Shown piece after piece: positions 1 to 5,677 of a stretch of 10,968 bases of DNA (position 1 is the first letter of the stretch; each line of letters begins with the position of its first letter). The translations under genes and the position numbers were made by a program. The DNA is from an uncultured Clostridium sp. GTDB taxonomy: Bacteria; Bacillota; Clostridia; Lachnospirales; Lachnospiraceae. The notes below the pieces were generated by a model. The model was not told the origin of the DNA, made no database searches, and saw nothing but the letters and a program-made list of their open reading frames with translations. The DNA is taken from contig UQXF01000101.1 of the NCBI GenBank assembly GCA_900544905.1, forward strand, positions 1 to 10,968, written 5' to 3'.

Positions 1-47
1 GAGATGACGTCGAGTCTCGTGGGCTCGGAGATGTGTATAAGAGACAG
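1..47 (+). other. Illumina Nextera adapter and index (non-biological)
   Basis: Positions 14-47 match the 34-base Nextera transposase read-2 adapter, ending in the transposon mosaic end (AGATGTGTATAAGAGACAG at 29-47). Positions 6-13 (GACGTCGA) sit where the i7 index belongs; this is the reverse complement of TCGACGTC, which I recall as index N729. Positions 1-5 (GAGAT) match the end of the P7 oligo. The order P7 tail, index, adapter, insert is exactly that of a Nextera library molecule, so genomic sequence starts at 48. A GTG inside the adapter (33) gives a false start in frame with trpB. Confidence 0.97.
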
Positions 48-869
48 GCCCTGATGGGAATGGAATGTGAAATCTTCATGGGAAAAGAGGATACTGAACG
101 CCAGGCACTGAATGTGTTCCGCATGGAGCTTCTTGGTGCAAAGGTGCATCCGGTCACCACTGGCACCATGACCCTTAAGGATGCTGTAAACGAGGCAATG
201 AGAGAATGGACCTCCCGTGTGGATGATACACTGTATGTTTTAGGCTCTGTTATGGGACCGCATCCGTTTCCGATGATTGTAAGGGATTTTCAGAGTGTAA
301 TCAGTAAGGAGAGCAAGGCGCAGATTTTAGAGGCAGAGGGAAGGCTTCCGGACGCAGTGGTTGCCTGTGTCGGCGGAGGCAGCAATGCCATGGGTTCCTT
401 CTATGAATATATTGGGGATGAAGGAGTACAGTTAATCGGCTGTGAGGCGGCAGGTCTCGGTGTGGACAATGAAAAAAATGCTGCCACTATCGCCAACGGT
501 TCTGTGGGTATCTTCCATGGAATGAAGTCACTGTTCTGCCAGAATGAATATGGGCAGATTGCGCCGGTTTACTCCATTTCTGCCGGTCTTGATTATCCGG
601 GAATCGGACCGGAACATGCGATGCTTAATAAGACGGGGCGGGCAACCTATGTTCCGATTACGGACGAGGAAGCGGTGAAGGCATTTGAATATCTGTCAAG
701 AACCGAGGGCATTATTCCTGCCATTGAGAGTGCCCATGCCATTGCCCATGTAATGAAGATAGCAGGAAGTATGGATAAGGACCAGATTATCATTGCAACG
801 GTTTCCGGACGTGGAGACAAGGACGTTGCAGCAATTGCAAGATACAGAGGAGTGGAAATTTATGAGTAG
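48..869 (+). CDS. trpB: Tryptophan synthase beta subunit, 5'-truncated
   Basis: PLP enzyme joining indole (channelled from TrpA) and L-serine to give L-tryptophan in the cytoplasm. The 273 codons present correspond to about residue 122 to the C-terminus of the ~397-aa E. coli protein. Visible family hallmarks: the PLP-phosphate loop GGGSNAMG, the segments GPHPFPMIVRDFQ, ISAGLDYPGIGPEH and HGMKS, and the C-terminal SGRGDKD containing the Ser that contacts the PLP ring nitrogen. The catalytic Lys that binds PLP (Lys87 in E. coli) and catalytic Glu109 lie in the missing part. The truncation is technical: the contig end is sequencing adapter, and residues read upstream of Ala (codon 48-50) are adapter-encoded. 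The stop overlaps the trpA start, as in many trp operons, so the two are probably translationally coupled. Confidence 0.97.
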   Translation, partial: ALMGMECEIFMGKEDTERQALNVFRMELLGAKVHPVTTGTMTLKDAVNEAMREWTSRVDDTLYVLGSVMGPHPFPMIVRDFQSVISKESKAQILEAEGRLPDAVVACVGGGSNAMGSFYEYIGDEGVQLIGCEAAGLGVDNEKNAATIANGSVGIFHGMKSLFCQNEYGQIAPVYSISAGLDYPGIGPEHAMLNKTGRATYVPITDEEAVKAFEYLSRTEGIIPAIESAHAIAHVMKIAGSMDKDQIIIATVSGRGDKDVAAIARYRGVEIYE

Positions 870-1638
870 AATTAGCAAAGCATTTGAAAAGGAAAAGGCA
901 TTTATCGCATTTATTACGGGAGGAGACCCGGACATTGAAACCAGCTATGAGCTGATTAAGACCATGGCGGCAAGCGGGGCGGATATTATTGAGATTGGCA
1001 TTCCATTTTCGGACCCCATTGCAGAGGGTCCGGTTATCCAGGAGGCGTCCCTTCGGGCGTTAAATGCGGGAACCACAACGGATTCCCTGTTTGATATGGT
1101 GGCAAGGCTCCGGAAGGAGATAGATATTCCTCTTATCTTCATGACCTATATCAATCCAATCTATGTATATGGGACAGAGCGTTTTATGAAAAAATGTGCA
1201 GAGGCGGGCATTGATGGCGTTATTGTACCGGATGTGCCATTTGAAGAGAAAGCAGAATTAGCCGGTTCCTGCAGGGAAAATGGCGTGGATTTGATTTCGA
1301 TGATTGCGCCGACTTCTAAGGAGAGGATTGAGATGATTGCCAGAGAGGCGGAAGGATTTATTTATTGCGTATCATCCCTTGGGGTAACCGGAGTGCGTTC
1401 TGAGATAAAAACAGATATCGGAACCATGGTAGAGCATGTGAAAGCGGTGACAGATGTTCCTTGTGCTGTAGGCTTTGGAATTTCCACACCGGAGCAGGCA
1501 AAGAAGATGGCAGGTCTCTCTGATGGCGCCATTGTGGGCAGTGCCATTGTAAAGCTGGTGGCAGAGTATGGAAAGGATGCTGCCCCATATGTAGCGGATT
1601 ATGTTAAAAGCATGAAGGCTGGCGTGATGGAGGCATAG
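862..1638 (+). CDS. trpA: Tryptophan synthase alpha subunit
   Basis: Cleaves indole-3-glycerol phosphate to indole and glyceraldehyde-3-phosphate and passes indole to TrpB. The protein is 258 aa, normal for the family, and is a TIM barrel. The start at 862 (MSRISKAFEK) is preferred over an in-frame ATG at 793 because AGAGGAG (846-852) lies 9 nt upstream and the resulting length is right; the gene then overlaps trpB by 8 nt. Catalytic Glu49 is present as Glu44 in IIEIGIPFSDP. The position of catalytic Asp60 (LADGP in E. coli) is Glu55 here (IAEGP). The phosphate-side loop SSLGVTGVRSE and the segment VGFGIS are also visible. It is the last gene of the trp operon, followed by a terminator. Confidence 0.97.
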   Translation: MSRISKAFEKEKAFIAFITGGDPDIETSYELIKTMAASGADIIEIGIPFSDPIAEGPVIQEASLRALNAGTTTDSLFDMVARLRKEIDIPLIFMTYINPIYVYGTERFMKKCAEAGIDGVIVPDVPFEEKAELAGSCRENGVDLISMIAPTSKERIEMIAREAEGFIYCVSSLGVTGVRSEIKTDIGTMVEHVKAVTDVPCAVGFGISTPEQAKKMAGLSDGAIVGSAIVKLVAEYGKDAAPYVADYVKSMKAGVMEA

Positions 1639-1645
1639 AAGGTAA

Positions 1646-1690
1646 CCCCTTTTGTCAGGCAAAACAGGAGTCTGATGAAAGGGGATTTTT
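1646..1690 (+). terminator. Intrinsic terminator of the trp operon
   Basis: Starting 7 nt after the trpA stop, CCCCTTT (1646-1652) pairs with AAAGGGG (1678-1684). An inner TCAG/CTGA stem extends it across a 2-nt mismatch. The run ATTTTT (1685-1690) follows at once. Confidence 0.85.
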
Positions 1691-1939
1691 ATGTTGCCAA
1701 GTATATGAAAAATGTCACAAAAATATAATTGAATGTGCTGAATACGGAAAATAAAAATGTGAGCGCGTTTCATGACGGTTTTGTGCTTTTTAAATTGCAT
1801 TATCTGCTGTTGTGTAGAAAAAAAGGATATTGATAGAAAAAATGTGTAAAAAGGAAGAGAAAATATAAAAATATAATCGAAATAATGTGAAAATGGTAAA
1901 AATAAAATGTGAATGCCACCTGTTGTAACAGAGAAAGGA
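1691..1939. other. AT-rich intergenic stretch, no gene seen
   Basis: About 250 bp between the trp terminator and the next promoter. I find no credible coding frame with a ribosome binding site on either strand. Short frames on the - strand have low-complexity composition and no family resemblance. The hexamer AATGTG recurs five times (1732, 1756, 1841, 1884 and 1906), four of them in A-rich flanks; this may be compositional. Confidence 0.6.
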
Positions 1940-1970
1940 TTGTTCTAATATTTTTTAGAAATACTATAAT
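1940..1970 (+). promoter_or_regulatory. Candidate promoter for the 2009-4471 gene group
   Basis: TATAAT (1965-1970) is a perfect -10 box about 39 nt before the start codon at 2009. The best -35 is TTGTTC (1940-1945) at a long 19-nt spacing. A 6-bp inverted repeat, TTCTAA (1943-1948) and TTAGAA (1955-1960), lies across the -35 edge and spacer and could be an operator or simple AT-rich symmetry. Confidence 0.5.
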
Positions 1971-2008
1971 AATATTAAAGAAAAAATAACAGAACAAGGA
2001 GGGGTTAT

Positions 2009-2611
2009 ATGAATTGCGGATTGGTCAAAAGGTGGTGGACTGCGAATCGGATTACGATTTGTTACAGTGTTTTTATTATGATTGCCGGAACAATATTACA
2101 CTTTGTATATGAATGGTCAGGTGAAAATGCGTTTGCAGCATTATTTTCACCGGTCAGTGAAAGTGTGTGGGAGCATTTAAAGCTGTTTTTTGTTCCGGCG
2201 TTTTTCTATACGCTTTTTATGTATTATCTGGTAGGGGAGAAATGCCCGGATTACCTTTGGTGTCAGGTGAAAAGCATTCTTGCGGGGCTGTTGTTTATAG
2301 TGGTGGTATTTTTCACATATACGGGAATCATGAAGCGTAACTATAGCGTGATTGATATTGGCAGCTTTTATCTGGCAGCCATTATTTCCGGCCTTGTCAC
2401 TGCAAAATGCCAGAAAAACCTTCCGGTTAATACAAAGTGGCGGGGAAGAGAACAGGGAAACAGCAGAACAGGAAAAGGTCAGGAAGACAGTGGAATCAAA
2501 AGATATGCAGGAGTTGTATTGCTGGTGTTATGGGCATTATTTATCTGGTTTAGCTATCATTTACCGGAGCCCCTCGTCAAATGGTTTCCCGGATTATTTT
2601 TAGAATACTGA
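2009..2611 (+). CDS. DUF6512-family integral membrane protein
   Basis: A 200-aa polytopic membrane protein of unknown function. About five hydrophobic segments are visible: residues ~17-34, 60-76, 88-107, 117-132 and 167-184. The stretch HFVYEWSG (31-38) and the following FSPVSESVWEHLKLFF (46-61) are what I associate with DUF6512 proteins of Clostridia; that assignment is from memory of the motif. A polar, basic linker (~133-165) separates the last two membrane segments. The start is set by AAGGAGGGG (1996-2004) just before ATG 2009. It heads a same-strand group with the EcsC-like gene (62 nt downstream) and the antiporter gene. No enzymatic motif is seen. Confidence 0.8.
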   Translation: MNCGLVKRWWTANRITICYSVFIMIAGTILHFVYEWSGENAFAALFSPVSESVWEHLKLFFVPAFFYTLFMYYLVGEKCPDYLWCQVKSILAGLLFIVVVFFTYTGIMKRNYSVIDIGSFYLAAIISGLVTAKCQKNLPVNTKWRGREQGNSRTGKGQEDSGIKRYAGVVLLVLWALFIWFSYHLPEPLVKWFPGLFLEY

Positions 2612-2673
2612 TTTTTGTTGCATTCTGGAAGAAAAATCCATATAATGCTTATTATATAAAGGAAGGAGCATAT

Positions 2674-3504
2674 ATGAGTCAGTTTTCATGGGATAACGAA
2701 TGGAGATTACAGGAATTAAAGGAGGAATCTTTTCTTGTCCGCCATGTGATGGATAAGACTCCCAAATGGGTCAGTCTGGTGGAAAAAAAAGTGCCGGATA
2801 CGTTACAGAATACATTGGAAACAGCATTTACGAAAGCCTTTGTAACCGTATTTGAGAAAGGGGCTGGTCTCATTGAGAAGACTTACCGGAAGGACAAGCA
2901 GATTTCCCGATATAGGCAGAATAAACAGGAAATGGAACAGGAGAATTTTAACCGCAAAGCAGTGAAGCGATTTGAACGCCAGGCAAAGCGGACAATAGGC
3001 AAGAATCTGGTTATTTCCAGTGTTGAGGGCATTGGTTTCGGAATTGTGGGATTAGGAATACCGGATATTCCAATTTTTGTATCCGTTCTGCTAAAAAGTA
3101 TATATGAAATTGCCATCAGTTATGGATTTCAGTATACAACAGAGAAGGAAAAGCTGTTTATTTTAAAGGTTATTGATGCGTCCCTGCAAAGTGGTGATGT
3201 GCTCCGAAAAAAGGATGCAGAGGTGAATAAACTGATTGACCGGTATTATGAGGAGGAAACCATGCCGGAGCAGGTGGGGGAGACGGATGAATTTGTAACG
3301 GAACTGCAGATTACAAGGCAGATTGATGTTTCTGCCCAGGCATTGTCCCATGAGCTTTTATATGGAAAGTTTGTACAGGGAACGACTTTTGTGGGAGTTG
3401 TAGGAGGAACAGCGGACTTTACCTGTTTGAAACGGATTACAGATTATGCTTCCCTGAAGTATAAGCGGCGTTTTTTGCTTCGACAGGTGCCAGAAGAAGA
3501 GTAG
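2674..3504 (+). CDS. EcsC-family protein
   Basis: A 276-aa protein resembling the EcsC family (PF12787), named after the third gene of the Bacillus ecsABC locus; the biochemical role is unknown. Features: N-terminal helical segment with KTPKWVSLVEKKVP (28-41) and the Ala/Phe-rich LETAFTKAFVTVFEKGAGLIEKTY (48-71), a charged helix (72-108), then the typical core NLVISSVEGIGFGIVGLGIPDIPIF (111-135) leading to a helix with KSIYEIAISYGF. A second Gly-rich hydrophobic stretch lies near residues 235-250. The central hydrophobic segment suggests membrane association. The start at 2674 has GGAAGGAG (2661-2668) at good spacing; the frame is open upstream to 2581, but that would overlap the preceding gene and lacks a ribosome binding site. 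No ecsAB transporter genes are nearby. Confidence 0.85.
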   Translation: MSQFSWDNEWRLQELKEESFLVRHVMDKTPKWVSLVEKKVPDTLQNTLETAFTKAFVTVFEKGAGLIEKTYRKDKQISRYRQNKQEMEQENFNRKAVKRFERQAKRTIGKNLVISSVEGIGFGIVGLGIPDIPIFVSVLLKSIYEIAISYGFQYTTEKEKLFILKVIDASLQSGDVLRKKDAEVNKLIDRYYEEETMPEQVGETDEFVTELQITRQIDVSAQALSHELLYGKFVQGTTFVGVVGGTADFTCLKRITDYASLKYKRRFLLRQVPEEE

Positions 3505-3541
3505 GAAAGGAGACGCCCGGTAGCGGGTGGAAAGAGGAAGA

Positions 3542-4471
3542 ATGGATATTTTTATTGCAGTACTTTTATTAATTGCCGGTTTTGCATTGCTGATAAAAGG
3601 AGCCGACTGGTTCGTGGATGGGGCAGCAGGAATTGCCGCCAGATTTGGAATTCCCCAGCTGGTAATCGGACTTACCATTGTGGCAATGGGAACCTCTGCG
3701 CCGGAGGCGGCAGTCAGCATTACAGCTGCCAAAGCAGGAAATGCGGGAATTACCATCGGAAATGTTCTTGGAAGCAATATTATGAATATACTGGTAATTC
3801 TGGGAATTACTTCAGTTATTACGGCAATTGCTGTACAGAAATCGACAATCCGCTATGAGCTTCCGTTTATGCTGGTAATTACGCTGTTATTAATGTGGCT
3901 CGGCTGGACTGGAAATGAGATTGTATTCTGGGAAGGTGTTGTGCTCTGGGTGTTTTTCCTGATTTATCTGACTTATCTGTTTATTATGGCAAAAAAGGGT
4001 CAGGCAGATGAGGAAGAAGAGAAAAACAGGGCATTGTGGTTACAAATTGTTATGCTGGTGGCAGGTGTGGCAGGAATTGTACTGGGAAGTGATTTGACAG
4101 TGGATAATGCATCAAAAATTGCGGCTGCACTCGGTATGGATGACCGTTTAATCGGGCTTACCATCGTGGCATTTGGTACTTCACTGCCGGAGCTTGTGAC
4201 TTCCATTACTGCGGCAACAAAGGGAAAAGCAGACATTGCAATTGGTAATATTGTAGGCAGTAATATTTTTAATATTTTATTTGTGGTAGGAACAACGGCA
4301 CTGATTACGCCGGTAACCTTTAAGTCAAGCTTTTTGGTAGATTCTGTGGTTGCCATAGCGGCAGGTGTGTTACTGTGGATTGGTGTATGGAAGGAGCAGA
4401 AGCTGAAACGTCCGGTGGGTATTATCATGTTAGTGGCATATGCAGCGTATTTTATATATTTATTGGTGTAA
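3542..4471 (+). CDS. Calcium/sodium antiporter (CaCA family, YrbG-like)
   Basis: A 309-aa inner-membrane cation exchanger with two inverted alpha-repeats. Repeat 1 carries GTSAPE (50-55) and GNVLGSNI (73-80); repeat 2 carries GTSLPE (212-217) and GNIVGSNI (235-242). These motifs hold the ion-binding Glu and Asn/Ser residues of Na+/Ca2+ exchangers. About ten hydrophobic segments are split by an acidic cytoplasmic loop (QADEEEEKN, 154-162), as usual in the family. ATG 3542 is chosen over an in-frame GTG at 3527 because it starts right at the first membrane helix (MDIFIAVLLLIAG) and is preceded by AGAGGA; spacing is short (about 4 nt). It lies 37 nt after the EcsC-like gene with no terminator between, so co-transcription is likely. 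The transported ion (Ca2+ or another divalent) is inferred from the family. Confidence 0.95.
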   Translation: MDIFIAVLLLIAGFALLIKGADWFVDGAAGIAARFGIPQLVIGLTIVAMGTSAPEAAVSITAAKAGNAGITIGNVLGSNIMNILVILGITSVITAIAVQKSTIRYELPFMLVITLLLMWLGWTGNEIVFWEGVVLWVFFLIYLTYLFIMAKKGQADEEEEKNRALWLQIVMLVAGVAGIVLGSDLTVDNASKIAAALGMDDRLIGLTIVAFGTSLPELVTSITAATKGKADIAIGNIVGSNIFNILFVVGTTALITPVTFKSSFLVDSVVAIAAGVLLWIGVWKEQKLKRPVGIIMLVAYAAYFIYLLV

Positions 4472-4524
4472 AGGGTGGAGAAACGGATATAAGAGTGATT
4501 GTTTAATCGAATATAAGATTTTTT

Positions 4525-4556
4525 GAAACAACTGAGGAATCAGTTGTTTCTTTTTT
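4525..4556 (+). terminator. Strong intrinsic terminator
   Basis: A perfect 11-bp stem, GAAACAACTGA (4525-4535) and TCAGTTGTTTC (4540-4550), with a GGAA loop and six T (4551-4556). It separates the antiporter gene group from the toxin operon. Confidence 0.95.
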
Positions 4557-4585
4557 GGGGAAAACAGATAAAAAGAAACAATAGG

Positions 4586-4619
4586 TATAATTAATAGGAA
4601 CTATAGTTCGTTTTATATA
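4586..4619 (+). promoter_or_regulatory. Candidate promoter with 12-bp palindromic operator
   Basis: Between the terminator and the first toxin-operon gene lies the perfect palindrome GAACTATAGTTC (4598-4609). Two promoter readings fit. In the first, TTAATA (4591-4596) is the -35 and TATATA (4614-4619) the -10 at 17-nt spacing, placing the palindrome wholly inside the spacer, where a repressor would block polymerase. In the second, TATAAT (4586-4591) is the -10, without a good -35, and the palindrome sits at the start site. Confidence 0.45.
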
Positions 4620-4667
4620 GCGACACGGGGTGATAAGATGGAAAAAATACAAAGGAGGAGGTATTGT

Positions 4668-5057
4668 ATGACAGGGGATAAGGGAATGAAACAGGGACTT
4701 TTATTGATTAAAAAAAACGAGATAGATACTTGTAACCAGCAGATAAAGTCTTTGAAAAGATTAAAGAAAAATATACAAAGTGAAATGAAAAAATGGATGG
4801 GCGCATATAAAAAACATAATTCTCTTCAGATAACAAGAGAGGTTGTGGTACATGGAAGATTCGAGGGAAATAAAGCAGAAGAAATACAGACTTTATATTG
4901 CGGAAAAGTATACCGTATGAATAGTAAATATATGCAGAAGATTATAAAGGTTTGTGAGACGATGGATTTGCAGATATCCGCTATTGAGACTTATATAGGA
5001 GAATTACAAAATTTTATTCAACAGTTACAAAATGAAATAAATAATATGGAGGGATAG
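4668..5057 (+). CDS. Small helical protein, DUF5082/YwqH-like T7SS toxin partner
   Basis: A 129-aa, Lys/Gln-rich, nearly all-helical protein. Two predicted helical segments (residues ~10-45 and ~85-127) flank a short break with VHGRFEGNKAEEI (~62-74). This layout resembles YwqH/DUF5082 proteins, where a helical hairpin has an aromatic-x-G-x-K-A-(D/E) turn, and which precede LXG toxins of the Firmicutes type VII secretion system. The similarity is by eye and remote. No signal peptide, no membrane helix and no YxxxD/E secretion motif seen. Start choice: AAAGGAGGAGGT (4651-4662) is an excellent site for ATG 4668; an upstream in-frame ATG at 4638 has only a weak GGGGTGAT. It is the first gene of the toxin operon; the next gene's Shine-Dalgarno is inside its last codons. 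Confidence 0.6.
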   Translation: MTGDKGMKQGLLLIKKNEIDTCNQQIKSLKRLKKNIQSEMKKWMGAYKKHNSLQITREVVVHGRFEGNKAEEIQTLYCGKVYRMNSKYMQKIIKVCETMDLQISAIETYIGELQNFIQQLQNEINNMEG

Positions 5058-5061
5058 TAGC

Positions 5062-5346
5062 ATGGCAAATAAGGTGGTATTGAACAAGGACGAGATTAAT
5101 CAATTTACGCAGGATTTAATAGTCTATCATAAGGAAATTTTATCTGGAATTGCTCTTGTGCAAAGAAAAATGAATGGCTTAAACGGAAGCGGAGATGTAT
5201 TCCATCTGGATAAAACCTCTAAAAAAATAAAGGAATTGCTGGATACAGTAAATACGGACATTATACCGATACTGCAGAATACTTTATGGGAATCAAATCG
5301 CTGTGCTGATTTGCTGATACAGATAATGAATGGTCTGGATAGTTAA
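5062..5346 (+). CDS. Small helical protein, WXG100/DUF5344-like
   Basis: A 94-aa helical-hairpin protein of WXG100 size. Helix 1 is ~7-37 and helix 2 ~52-92, joined by a Gly/Ser-containing turn NGLNGSGDVFHLDKT (~38-52). The turn has no Trp-x-Gly, so it is not a canonical WXG100 protein; size, hairpin form and operon position match the DUF5344/Lap-type second partner of LXG-like toxins. ATG 5062 is served by GGAGGGA (5048-5054), which overlaps the end of the upstream gene with only 4 nt between stop and start, implying coupled translation. Probable role (inference): heterodimer partner that helps present the RHS protein to the secretion machine. Confidence 0.55.
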   Translation: MANKVVLNKDEINQFTQDLIVYHKEILSGIALVQRKMNGLNGSGDVFHLDKTSKKIKELLDTVNTDIIPILQNTLWESNRCADLLIQIMNGLDS

Positions 5347-5356
5347 AGGAGGGTTT

Positions 5357-5677
5357 ATGGATAAAATTATAATTGACCAAACTGGCATTCAAATAACAAA
5401 AGACGATATAAGAAAAACAATTTCTAGAGAGCTTACAGATGTGAATACAGCATATTATAAAAAATTGAAAAGTGCATTTAAAAAATCACAGGGAGATTAC
5501 GTGAGACAAATACAGCTTCAGGTGGAGGAAGAATATAAGATGATTACCGCTTTGGCTGGTTTGTATGAGAGGATATTGGAATATATACAGGAAGCAGCAA
5601 GACAGGTTGAAAGTGTGGACCAGCTGTTTGCTGCACCGAAGATAGAGCTGGAGGATTGGAATGGGAAAATTAAATAA
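5357..5677 (+). CDS. Small helical protein, putative RHS toxin partner
   Basis: A 106-aa helical protein I cannot place in a named family. After a short N-terminal strand-like segment (MDKIIIDQTGIQIT) come two long amphipathic helices (~15-55 and ~58-92), then a tail ending in EDWNGKIK. No signal peptide or membrane segment. ATG 5357 has AAAGGAGGG (5345-5353) 3 nt ahead; an upstream frame to 5330 would overlap the previous gene without its own site. Its last 17 nt overlap the RHS gene start, the tightest coupling in the operon, so it probably acts directly with the RHS N-terminal domain as chaperone or targeting partner. No YxxxD/E motif found in its C-terminus. Confidence 0.55.
   Translation: MDKIIIDQTGIQITKDDIRKTISRELTDVNTAYYKKLKSAFKKSQGDYVRQIQLQVEEEYKMITALAGLYERILEYIQEAARQVESVDQLFAAPKIELEDWNGKIK

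Noticed and set aside
33..47. N-terminal extension of TrpB starting at GTG 33
   Set aside because: These codons are Nextera adapter sequence, not genomic; the real gene is open at the contig edge.
793..861. Longer TrpA starting at ATG 793
   Set aside because: It would overlap trpB by 77 nt, lacks a ribosome binding site and adds residues not found in TrpA; ATG 862 has a good site and gives the family length.
1372..1997. Minus-strand open frames across the trpA end and the AT-rich intergenic DNA
   Set aside because: They cross a strong + strand gene and terminator or are Phe/Ile-rich translations of AT-rich DNA, with no Shine-Dalgarno and no family resemblance.
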